Assembly: GCA_903910215.1 (NCBI GenBank)
Contig: CAIVYV010000343.1
Coordinates: 1 to 14,324, forward strand
DNA from: an uncultured Pseudomonadota bacterium
GTDB lineage: Bacteria; Pseudomonadota; Gammaproteobacteria; Steroidobacterales; Steroidobacteraceae
DNA length: 14,324 nucleotides
Direction: 5' to 3'
Each line of letters opens with the position of its first letter. The first letter of the stretch is position 1. Positions 8,397-14,324 of the stretch are shown piece by piece. The notes below the pieces were generated by a model that did no database searches, had not been told where the DNA came from, and saw only the letters and a list, made by a program, of their open reading frames with translations. The translations under genes and the position numbers were made by a program.

Positions 8397-8891
8397 CTAT
8401 CGGGCCTGTAAAGACAGCCGCATCACGATCGCATCCTCGCGACCTTGTGCAGCCTGATAGTAACCACGCCGCAGGCCGACCTGCTGTAAACCCAGCGACT
8501 CGTACAATCGAACGGCCGTCACGTTGCTCGGTCGAACTTCGAGGAACAGATCGTCAGTGCCGCATGCCCGAGCCACATCGAACAGATGCTCCATCATGCG
8601 ACGACCCAAGCCACGAAAACGGTACTCGGGTCTCACACAGACGTTGAGGACGTGGGCCTCCCCCGCGCCGGTGCTGAGCACGGCATAGGCCGCAAACTGC
8701 TCGTCAATCTCCATGACACGGCAGTGATAACCGGCACGGATGCAATCCCGGAAAATCCCCTCGCTCCAGGGGAACGCATAGCTGAGCCGCTCGGACTCGG
8801 CGACCTTCGGCACATCGACCTCGACCATGCGTCGAATGATGACCTGCGCATCAGTCGCGGCTTGGAGAGCCTCGCGTGGCAAGCTTGCCAT
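8397..8891 (-). CDS. rimI: Ribosomal protein bS18 N-alanine acetyltransferase
   Basis: GNAT-family acetyltransferase that uses acetyl-CoA to acetylate the N-terminal alanine of ribosomal protein bS18 (RimI/Rim family). The 164 residues contain AFPWSE (39-44), the RimI substrate-side motif; the acetyl-CoA pyrophosphate loop RFRGLG (91-96); and LEVRPSNVTAVRLY (117-130), in which E118 and Y130 have the same spacing as catalytic E103 and Y115 of E. coli RimI. I chose the ATG at 8891 because it overlaps the UDG stop as TGATG and has a good Shine-Dalgarno, GGAGG, 4 bases upstream; a TTG further upstream at 8948 would add 19 residues inside UDG. Even so the protein has about 15 more N-terminal residues than E. 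coli RimI. prfC follows after 15 bases. Confidence 0.95.
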   Translation of the reverse strand: MASLPREALQAATDAQVIIRRMVEVDVPKVAESERLSYAFPWSEGIFRDCIRAGYHCRVMEIDEQFAAYAVLSTGAGEAHVLNVCVRPEYRFRGLGRRMMEHLFDVARACGTDDLFLEVRPSNVTAVRLYESLGLQQVGLRRGYYQAAQGREDAIVMRLSLQAR

Positions 8892-9538
8892 CAGGCCTCC
8901 GCTGGCAACTCGGCGAATACTTGTCGCGCCAACTTCAAATCCTCCCAAGCCTTGCGCTTATCGCTCGGTGTCCGTAACAAGTACGCCGGATGGTAAGTGA
9001 CGATCACCGGAATTTGACGCTGACCGAAACGATGCACCGTGCCGCGAAGCTTCGCGAGCGTTGCATCGGTACCGAGCAAACTCTGCGCAGCCACGCGACC
9101 GAACGCTAGCAGAATACGCGGCGCCACCTGCTCGATCTGCTGCTGCAGATAAGACAAACACTCGTTGATCTCCTCCGGGCGAGGATCGCGATTCTCGGGC
9201 GGCTGGCATTTGAGAATGTTGGCGATGAACACGGTCTCGCGCGGCAAATCGATGGCGCCGAGCATCGCGTTGAGCAGCTGTCCGGCGGCACCCACGAAGG
9301 GCTCACCTTGCCGATCTTCCTCGGCACCGGGCGCTTCGCCGACGACCATCCACTTCGCTTTCGGATCACCCACTCCGAATACCGTCTGCGTGCGCGAGCG
9401 ATGCAGATCGCAGCGCGTGCACTCGGCGACGCAGCGCTTGAGCTCACTCCAAGCATCCGTAGCCGTGGACTGCCGGGCCGCCCAACGATCAATGCCGAGA
9501 GCCTCGAGGTAAGCGGCGCGGCGCAGCGGGTCGATCAT
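8891..9538 (-). CDS. Uracil-DNA glycosylase, family 4-like (Fe-S)
   Basis: Uracil-DNA glycosylase of the family 4/5 superfamily, which excises uracil arising from cytosine deamination and starts base-excision repair. The 215 residues carry four cysteines with iron-sulphur family spacing: C40 and C43 (CTRC), C111 (LKC) and C127 (NEC). The motif A block GEAPGAEED is at 67-75, with the family 4 type E-A-P-G-A-E pattern, followed by GEPFVGAAGQLL; NILKCQPPENRDP at 107-119; and motif B HPAYLLR at 183-189. The ATG at 9538 overlaps the pssA stop as ATGA (9535-9538) and gives a normal family N-terminus (DPLRRAAYLEALGI); a longer frame to 9808 lies antisense-free but inside pssA and has no family character. 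Its TGA overlaps the rimI ATG. Some automated annotations label such genes as phage SPO1 DNA polymerase-related; the motifs here support UDG. Confidence 0.93.
   Translation of the reverse strand: MIDPLRRAAYLEALGIDRWAARQSTATDAWSELKRCVAECTRCDLHRSRTQTVFGVGDPKAKWMVVGEAPGAEEDRQGEPFVGAAGQLLNAMLGAIDLPRETVFIANILKCQPPENRDPRPEEINECLSYLQQQIEQVAPRILLAFGRVAAQSLLGTDATLAKLRGTVHRFGQRQIPVIVTYHPAYLLRTPSDKRKAWEDLKLARQVFAELPAEA
8896..8900 (-). promoter_or_regulatory. Shine-Dalgarno of rimI
   Basis: On the minus strand GGAGG lies 4 bases before the rimI ATG, inside the last codons of the UDG gene. It decides the rimI start in favour of 8891 and is the only well-placed canonical Shine-Dalgarno I see before any gene start in the window. 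Confidence 0.75.
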
Positions 9539-10410
9539 GCTCCGACGGAACGTCGCAACTTCCGCCACACCCACATCAAAGGCGCGAGCGATACGTAGCA
9601 AGTGAATAGCAACAGCAGCATCGGCGGCGGATTCGCCACGACGAGCGCCAGCGAAAGCGGCACGATGACGAAATAGAAAAACTTGACTCGCGCGTTCCAA
9701 TCGATCTGCTTGATGCTCTGATACGGAATCGCCGAAATCATCAACACGCCTGCGATGGCACACACGCCAAACGACAGCGCAAGACCCGCCAGATTCGGCT
9801 CGAGCCATTCGCTGGAGAACCAGACGAACGCGGCGACGAGCCCCGCTGCAGAGGGACTCGGCAAACCTTCAAAGTAGCGTTTGTCGGCCGTCGAGGCACG
9901 CGCGTTGAATCGAGCCAAACGCAGCGCGGCACACACCGCATAAAAGAACGAGGCGATCCAACCGAAACGCCCCCAACCGCTGCCGTACTCGGCGATTGCC
10001 GCAACGCCCCACTGATAAGCGACCAGCGCGGGTGCCACACCGAAGGAGACCATGTCGGCAAGGCTATCGAACTCCTTGCCGAAAACACTCTCTGTGCGAG
10101 TCCATCGGGCGACTCGACCATCGAGACCGTCGAAGACCATCGCGGCGAAAATAGCCTGCCCGGCACGCGCAAAATCACCGTGGATCGCCGAGACAATGGC
10201 AAAAAAACCGCAAGCGAGACAGCCCGTAGTGAGGATGTTGGGGAGCAGGAAAACCCCTCGCCTAACCGGCGGTACAGGCTGTGGGGTGGATGTGGAGTCG
10301 GAATTCAAGGCTGGCCACAGCTCCGCGAAGATAAAAACCGCCTCATCATAGGGGTCGAAACCTTTCGGGACAATCTCCGCATCCGTAACATGGCGCACCT
10401 GAATCGTCAC
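9535..10410 (-). CDS. pssA: CDP-diacylglycerol--serine O-phosphatidyltransferase
   Basis: Integral-membrane enzyme that makes phosphatidylserine from CDP-diacylglycerol and L-serine, the precursor of phosphatidylethanolamine. The CDP-alcohol phosphotransferase motif is complete: D97, G98, A101, R102, G111, D115 and D119 (numbered from the GTG at 10410). The RRGVFLLPN and DSLADMVSFGVAPA blocks identify the type II PssA subfamily rather than the PgsA one. Several hydrophobic segments follow. The start is uncertain. The GTG at 10410 has GGAGGG 11 bases upstream but gives a 49-residue N-terminal region without recognisable character. A TTG at 10308 would give a 257-residue protein with a short hydrophilic tail, and a promoter-like sequence lies between the two. 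Its TGA overlaps the UDG ATG, and it heads the minus-strand gene run. proS diverges from it. Confidence 0.95.
   Translation of the reverse strand: MTIQVRHVTDAEIVPKGFDPYDEAVFIFAELWPALNSDSTSTPQPVPPVRRGVFLLPNILTTGCLACGFFAIVSAIHGDFARAGQAIFAAMVFDGLDGRVARWTRTESVFGKEFDSLADMVSFGVAPALVAYQWGVAAIAEYGSGWGRFGWIASFFYAVCAALRLARFNARASTADKRYFEGLPSPSAAGLVAAFVWFSSEWLEPNLAGLALSFGVCAIAGVLMISAIPYQSIKQIDWNARVKFFYFVIVPLSLALVVANPPPMLLLLFTCYVSLAPLMWVWRKLRRSVGA
10345..10373 (-). promoter_or_regulatory. Candidate sigma-70 promoter for the pssA run
   Basis: Read on the minus strand, TTGTCC (10373-10368) is followed by a 17-base spacer and TATGAT (10350-10345). This matches 4 of 6 and 5 of 6 positions of the sigma-70 consensus at the ideal spacing. 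Transcription would begin near 10338, about 30 bases before the TTG at 10308. It lies inside the longest pssA frame, so it is meaningful only if the shorter start is used or if promoters overlap coding sequence. A chance match cannot be excluded. Confidence 0.35.
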
Positions 10411-10427
10411 CCGAGTACCTGCCCTCC

Positions 10428-12146
10428 ATGCGTTGGTCCCGATACCCCATCAATACCGTCAAGGAAACTCCCTCCGAAGCCGAGGTCGTCAGTCATCAAC
10501 TGATGCTTCGAGCGGGGCTGATCCGCCGACTTGCCGCCGGAATCTACACCTGGACCCCCTTTGGTCTACGCACGCTGCGCAAGGTCGAGAACATCATCCG
10601 TGAGGAGATGGATCGCGCCGGCGCGCTCGAAGTGCTGATGCCGGCCGTGCAACCCGCGGAGCTGTGGCAGGAATCAGGGCGCTGGGAGCAATACGGTCCG
10701 GAGCTGCTGCGCCTGAAGGATCGTCACCAGCGCGACTTCGTCATCGGGCCTACTCACGAAGAGGTCATCACCGACCTCGCGCGTCGCGAGCTGAAGAGCT
10801 ATCGGCAGTTACCTGCGAACTTCTATCAAATCCAATTGAAGTTCCGCGACGAAATCCGCCCCCGCTTCGGTGTAATGCGCGGTCGCGAGTTCATCATGAA
10901 GGATGCGTACTCGTTCCATGCGACGCAGGAGTCGCTGCAGGAAGGCTATGACCTGATGCGCGATGCCTACAATCGCATGTTCACGCGCATGGGCCTCGAA
11001 TTCCGCCCCGTCAAAGCCGACACCGGCTCAATCGGCGGTACCGCCTCCGAAGAATTCCAGGTACTCGCCGACTCGGGCGAAGACGCCATCGCCGTCTCGG
11101 ACGGCGCCGACAACTACGCCGCGAATCTCGAACTCGCACCGGCGCTCGCGCCGTCCGTACCACGCCGACCGGCTGCGGTGAGCCTCACCAAGGTTGCCAC
11201 ACCCCACAAGCGCACCATCGAGGAGGTGGCGACATTTTTGCAGGTCACTCCGCAGCAGTGCATCAAACTGCTGCTCGTCGAATCGACCGAAGGCGGTGTC
11301 GTCGCTCTCGCACTGCGCGGCGATCACGAACTCAACGCTATCAAGGCCCAGAAATTGCCCGGGGTCGCCAATCCGCTGCGCATGGCCTCGCCCGAGGCCG
11401 TCGTGGCCGCGACGGGTTGTGAGCCCGGCTATCTCGGCCCTATTGGACTGAAGTGTCCGCTATATGCTGATCACGCAGCGCTCGCCGCGGCGGATTTCAT
11501 TTGCGGCGCCAACGAGAGCGGTCATCACTACACTGGCGCCAATTGGGGTCGCGATCTGCCCGAGCCCACGGCGGCAGACCTACGCAACGTCGTCGCCGGT
11601 GACCCAAGCCCGGGTGGCAACGGTACTCTGCGGATTCGTCGTGGCATCGAAGTTGGCCACATTTTTCAGCTCGGTAAGAAATATAGCGAAGCGATGCAGG
11701 CGAGCGTGCTAGATGAAGCCGGCAAGCCTGTGGTGATGTTCATGGGTTGTTACGGAATCGGCGTCACTCGTATCGTCGCAGCCGCCATCGAACAGAATCA
11801 CGACGCAGCGGGCATCCTGTGGCCCGCACCGATCGCACCGTTCGATGTCGTCCTAGTGCCCCTCAATGCGGCAAAGTCACCCAAAGTGGCTGAACTTGCC
11901 GAGTCACTGTATGCGCAGTTGCAGCAACGTGGATTTGAGGTGCTAATCGATGATCGCGATGCGCGCCCCGGCGTGAAGTTTGCCGATGCCGAGCTCATTG
12001 GCATCCCGCACCGTATCGTGATCTCTGATCGCGGTATCGATGCCGGTGCACTCGAGTATCGACACCGGCGCGCGAGCGAAAATGAAGCCTGGCCCTTGGC
12101 GGATGTCATCGAGAAACTCGAGGCGGCGCGGAGCGCGGCACGCTAA
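10428..12146 (+). CDS. proS: Proline--tRNA ligase (ProRS, bacterial type)
   Basis: Class II aminoacyl-tRNA synthetase that charges tRNA-Pro and clears Ala-tRNA-Pro. The 572 residues are the E. coli size and architecture. The N-terminal catalytic part has VKETPSEAEVVSHQLMLRAG, LWQESGRWEQYGPELLR and the motif 2 region FRDEIRPRFGVMRGREF. An editing (INS) insertion follows at about residues 225-400; K280 in CIKLLLVE corresponds to the E. coli editing lysine K279, and GHHYTGANWGRD is also present. Motif 3 is GCYGIGVTR, and the C-terminal anticodon-binding domain includes LIDDRDARPGVKFADAELIGIP. The ATG at 10428 matches the E. coli start by alignment, although no Shine-Dalgarno precedes it. It diverges from pssA, and its TAA overlaps the WrbA-type gene's ATG by one base (TAATG). 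Confidence 0.99.
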   Translation: MRWSRYPINTVKETPSEAEVVSHQLMLRAGLIRRLAAGIYTWTPFGLRTLRKVENIIREEMDRAGALEVLMPAVQPAELWQESGRWEQYGPELLRLKDRHQRDFVIGPTHEEVITDLARRELKSYRQLPANFYQIQLKFRDEIRPRFGVMRGREFIMKDAYSFHATQESLQEGYDLMRDAYNRMFTRMGLEFRPVKADTGSIGGTASEEFQVLADSGEDAIAVSDGADNYAANLELAPALAPSVPRRPAAVSLTKVATPHKRTIEEVATFLQVTPQQCIKLLLVESTEGGVVALALRGDHELNAIKAQKLPGVANPLRMASPEAVVAATGCEPGYLGPIGLKCPLYADHAALAAADFICGANESGHHYTGANWGRDLPEPTAADLRNVVAGDPSPGGNGTLRIRRGIEVGHIFQLGKKYSEAMQASVLDEAGKPVVMFMGCYGIGVTRIVAAAIEQNHDAAGILWPAPIAPFDVVLVPLNAAKSPKVAELAESLYAQLQQRGFEVLIDDRDARPGVKFADAELIGIPHRIVISDRGIDAGALEYRHRRASENEAWPLADVIEKLEAARSAAR

Positions 12147-12763
12147 TGAACTCAGCTACGACGGTTGAAGTCCTGGTCGTATTCGACTCGCGGTACGGTG
12201 CCACGGCAGAGCTTGCCCGCCACCTGTGTCGCGGCATCGAGTCGGTCGACGGTGTCATTGCCACGCTGAGGCGCGTGCCGGCTGTTTCCGCCGAAAACGA
12301 TCGCCCCGTCGTACAGGTGCCCGACTCTGGCGCCCCATGGGTCACTCACGAAGATCTGCGACGCTGTGACGGCTTGCTACTCGGTAGCCCGACTCGCTTC
12401 GGCAACATGTCTGCGGCGATGAAGCACTTTCTCGATGGCACGAGCACCTTGTGGGCGGAAGGGGCCTTGAGCGGAAAGCCTGCCGGCGTCTTCGGTGGCA
12501 GCAGCAGCTTGCACGGTGGCCAGGAGAGCACTCTGCTCACCATGCTAGTACCGCTATTGCATCACGGCATGGTGATCGCGGGTATTCCCTACTCCGAACG
12601 CGCTCTGTCAGAGACTCGCAGCGGTGGCACGCCCTATGGTGCGACGCATTTCACGCCTCATGGACAAGCGACTCAATTGAGTGAACACGAGCGCCTACTC
12701 GCTCGCGCGCAAGGCGAGCGCATCGCAACTCTCGCCCGCACGCTCAAGATTCGCCGAGGATAG
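12146..12763 (+). CDS. wrbA: WrbA-type NAD(P)H:quinone oxidoreductase
   Basis: Flavodoxin-fold FMN enzyme of the WrbA family; such enzymes reduce quinones by two electrons with NAD(P)H and are linked to oxidative stress protection. The 205 residues show the FMN-phosphate loop SRYGAT (15-20), the isoalloxazine-contacting GSPTRFGNMS (80-89), FGGSSSLHGGQE (about 115-126), HHGMVI (139-144) and GGTPYGAT (160-167), all in WrbA order and spacing. The start follows from the TAATG overlap with proS, which suggests co-translation. Its 3' end overlaps hda tail to tail by 20 bases (12744-12763). In Pseudomonas a wrbA gene also lies near hda, together with an arsC-like gene that is missing here. The family is clear; equivalence to E. 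coli wrbA is likely but not proved. Confidence 0.92.
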   Translation: MNSATTVEVLVVFDSRYGATAELARHLCRGIESVDGVIATLRRVPAVSAENDRPVVQVPDSGAPWVTHEDLRRCDGLLLGSPTRFGNMSAAMKHFLDGTSTLWAEGALSGKPAGVFGGSSSLHGGQESTLLTMLVPLLHHGMVIAGIPYSERALSETRSGGTPYGATHFTPHGQATQLSEHERLLARAQGERIATLARTLKIRRG

Positions 12764-13427
12764 ATTTCACGAACGGGATGGTGAGTCGTCGCTGAGCAGA
12801 GAGCGATGCCAGATCGATCTCGTCCAGTAGTCGACCGAGCGTGCTCATGTCGCGCGGGAAACGCCGCAACAGATATCGCGCCGTGTCGTCCGGCAAGTCG
12901 AGTCCGCGCGCCACTGCTCGCAAACGAAGTGCCTCGCGTTCGCCTTCCTCATCAAGCGGCTTCAACTGGAAGATCTCGGCCGCCCCGAATCGCGACCGAA
13001 TGTCGGCAAGCACCCAATTCAATCCGGCGGGAGGTTGATCCGCCGCCACGATGAGTCCGCCACCGCGCTCATCCAAACTACGATAGGCCGAAAACAGCGC
13101 GAGTTCGAAATCACGACGACCAATCAGAGAATCGATATCGTCGATACACAGCAAATCCAGCAACCGAACATCGGCGAGAAAACCCGTCGCACCCTCGCCC
13201 AATTCGCGCAGCGGCAAATAAGCAGCGCGGCGCCCGCCGGCGGCAGCGCACGTCGCTTGCAAGAGATGACTACGGCCACTGCCTCTAGCGCCCCACAACC
13301 AGATCACACCGCGATCACCATAAGCGAGTGATCGCAAGCGCTCGACGACCATGCTGTTAGGCCCGGGATGGAAAGAAGCGAAATGGGCGCGATCCTGGAT
13401 AGATACGCCGAGCGGCAACTGCTGCAT
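12744..13427 (-). CDS. hda: DnaA regulatory inactivator Hda
   Basis: AAA+ protein related to DnaA that, bound to the DNA-loaded sliding clamp, stimulates hydrolysis of DnaA-ATP and so prevents re-initiation. The 227 residues begin with MQQLPLGV, a plausible clamp-binding motif of the QLxLxL kind in the same place as QLSLPL in E. coli Hda, followed by FASFHPGPN. The Walker A is GARGSGRS (46-53), with Arg in place of the usual Lys, as in E. coli Hda. Walker B is LLCIDDID (92-99); the arginine-finger region is DIRSRFG, and the C-terminus has AQRRLTIPFVKSIL, nearly identical to E. coli. I chose the ATG at 13427 because it overlaps the pgsA stop as TGATG and exposes the clamp motif at the N-terminus; a frame extension to 13454 is less likely. 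It ends within the 3' end of the WrbA-type gene. Confidence 0.96.
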   Translation of the reverse strand: MQQLPLGVSIQDRAHFASFHPGPNSMVVERLRSLAYGDRGVIWLWGARGSGRSHLLQATCAAAGGRRAAYLPLRELGEGATGFLADVRLLDLLCIDDIDSLIGRRDFELALFSAYRSLDERGGGLIVAADQPPAGLNWVLADIRSRFGAAEIFQLKPLDEEGEREALRLRAVARGLDLPDDTARYLLRRFPRDMSTLGRLLDEIDLASLSAQRRLTIPFVKSILGES

Positions 13428-13987
13428 CAGTCCGTCACCGCCGGCTGTGCCCATGCACGCACGAAAAAGCGCGCGACGTAATCGGCTCCCGACCAGATGG
13501 TCGTCACCAGCGTCAGCACCATCAGTGCGCCAAAGACGTCAGGCCAGATCACCCACCAACCCGCCTGGATGATAGAACCGACCAACACCAACAATTGCAG
13601 AGTGGTGTTGAGCTTTGAAATCCACGTCGGCTTGCCACGCAATTCACCGAACCACAGTCGGAACACGACCGAGCCTGCCGAGATCAGTACATCGCGCGCG
13701 ATCGCCGCGGCCGCCAACCAAACCGGTACGAGCTCTTGCCACACACAGGCCAGAAAAACACTGACGAGCAATATCTTGTCTGCCAACGGATCGAGGAACT
13801 TACCAAGCTCGCTGATCCAGCCAAATCGTTTCGCAAGATAGCCATCGACGCCATCGGAAACGGCTGCGATCGCGAACAGGCCGAGTGCAAAACCATATTG
13901 GCCCTGCTCCAACGCAACGACGATCGGCAGCGTCAACAGAATACGCAGGACACAAATCGCGTTCGGTAGATGTCGCCAGAGGGTCAT
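13427..13987 (-). CDS. pgsA: CDP-diacylglycerol--glycerol-3-P phosphatidyltransferase
   Basis: Integral-membrane enzyme that makes phosphatidylglycerophosphate from CDP-diacylglycerol and glycerol-3-phosphate, the committed step to phosphatidylglycerol and cardiolipin. The 186 residues have the usual PgsA size and start (WRHLPNAICVLRILLTLPIV). The CDP-alcohol phosphotransferase motif is D48, G49, A52, K53 (Lys where many have Arg), G62, D66 and D70, in DGYLAKRFGWISELGKFLDP. KLNTTLQLL and several hydrophobic segments follow. I chose the ATG at 13987; an upstream extension to 14077 would run inside the preceding gene and has no family character. The gap to the DUF2066 stop is 13 bases, and its own TGA overlaps the hda ATG. 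Together with pssA it places both acidic and zwitterionic phospholipid branch enzymes in this window. Confidence 0.96.
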   Translation of the reverse strand: MTLWRHLPNAICVLRILLTLPIVVALEQGQYGFALGLFAIAAVSDGVDGYLAKRFGWISELGKFLDPLADKILLVSVFLACVWQELVPVWLAAAAIARDVLISAGSVVFRLWFGELRGKPTWISKLNTTLQLLVLVGSIIQAGWWVIWPDVFGALMVLTLVTTIWSGADYVARFFVRAWAQPAVTD

Positions 13988-14000
13988 GGCCGAAGCATGC

Positions 14001-14324
14001 TCATGGCAGGTGGCGATACACCAACGGATCGCGACTACCACCCTCGCGCACCAGCTTGGCATTACCCTTGAGCGCATCGATCAAGACACGTTCGCCACCA
14101 GCAGAATGCACCTCAAACACTGCCGCCCGCGATCCCACCTCAATGACCTCGACCTGCTTGACACCGATCAGTGCCGCGAGCGCACGCTGAGTCGCTAGAT
14201 GCTCCTTAAGGCTCGCGAGCCCAATGATCTTCAAGCGAGTGACCGCCAGCGGCTGCGACAAGACTGATTGCGAGGCCAATGCGAGCACATCAGCCGCGCC
14301 CTCAACACCGGCCGTCACATCGCC
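14001..14324 (-). CDS. DUF2066-type protein, C-terminal part (cut by window)
   Basis: The frame is open to the window edge, so only the last 107 residues or so are seen; the start and any signal peptide are outside. The visible part reads as a repeat-like alpha/beta segment (AVTRLKIIGLASLKEHL, ALIGVKQVEVIEVGSRAAVFEV, GGERVLIDALKGNAKLV), the pattern of the C-terminal portion of DUF2066 proteins. In Gammaproteobacteria such genes often lie between purM and hda or pgsA, which agrees with the order DUF2066-pgsA-hda here. No catalytic motif is seen and the function is not known. I am fairly sure of the coding frame, from the tight spacing to pgsA and the protein-like composition, and less sure of the family. 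Confidence 0.78.
   Translation of the reverse strand, partial: GDVTAGVEGAADVLALASQSVLSQPLAVTRLKIIGLASLKEHLATQRALAALIGVKQVEVIEVGSRAAVFEVHSAGGERVLIDALKGNAKLVREGGSRDPLVYRHLP

Noticed and set aside
9539..9808. 90-residue N-terminal extension of UDG
   Set aside because: Runs within pssA in another frame, is Arg/Ala-rich without family character, and the ATG at 9538 forms an ATGA overlap with the pssA stop.
10386..10391. TAACAT as a -10 element for proS
   Set aside because: The -35 position at 16-18 bases upstream has no resemblance to TTGACA, so the match is too weak to list.
13289..13292. Arg in place of Lys in the Hda Walker A motif as a sign of a dead ATPase
   Set aside because: E. coli Hda also has Arg at this position (GAGRS), so it is a normal trait of the family.
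13988..14077. 30-residue N-terminal extension of pgsA
   Set aside because: Would lie inside the DUF2066 gene and breaks the usual PgsA N-terminus, which starts at the ATG at 13987.
1..14324. Mobile element, CRISPR array, defence or biosynthetic cluster
   Set aside because: No direct-repeat array, transposase, integrase, tRNA-associated att site or cluster-type gene was seen; all the coding sequence is accounted for by core genes.

Overview
The window is about 14.3 kb of densely packed chromosomal housekeeping DNA from a moderately GC-rich bacterium, most likely a gammaproteobacterium. The evidence is an Hda-type DnaA regulator, a release factor 3 of exactly the E. coli length, ValRS, ProRS and PepA sequences that follow the E. 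coli proteins motif by motif, and the DUF2066-pgsA-hda and rimI-prfC neighbourhoods. I cannot resolve the order or family. I see no mobile element, tRNA, rRNA, CRISPR array or phage gene, and no gap over 300 bases without a gene.

There are four transcriptional blocks. (1) Plus strand, 2-4939: pepA (5' end outside the window), valS and a membrane-anchored M90/MtfA-like zinc peptidase. (2) Minus strand, 10410 down to 4943: pssA, a family 4-like uracil-DNA glycosylase, rimI, prfC, a UMF1/Atg22-like MFS transporter and a PlsC-like acyltransferase. In this block every junction except rimI-prfC is a stop/start overlap. (3) Plus strand, 10428-12763: proS and a WrbA-type flavoprotein, joined by TAATG. 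(4) Minus strand, 14324 down to 12744: the 3' end of a DUF2066 gene, pgsA and hda. Blocks 1 and 2 converge with 3 bases between them, blocks 3 and 4 converge with a 20-base overlap, and blocks 2 and 3 diverge from a very short spacer at about 10411-10427.

Functionally, the window covers translation (valS, proS, prfC, rimI), phospholipid synthesis (pssA, pgsA, the acyltransferase), DNA maintenance and replication control (UDG, hda), and peptide or protein turnover (pepA, the M90 peptidase). The most interesting points are a possible lipid-handling pair (MFS transporter plus acyltransferase, translationally coupled), the absence of holC between pepA and valS, an unresolved pssA start with a promoter-like sequence inside its 5' end, and the scarcity of Shine-Dalgarno sequences. 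I found no clear evidence of a wholly new system; most of the window is conserved core genome.
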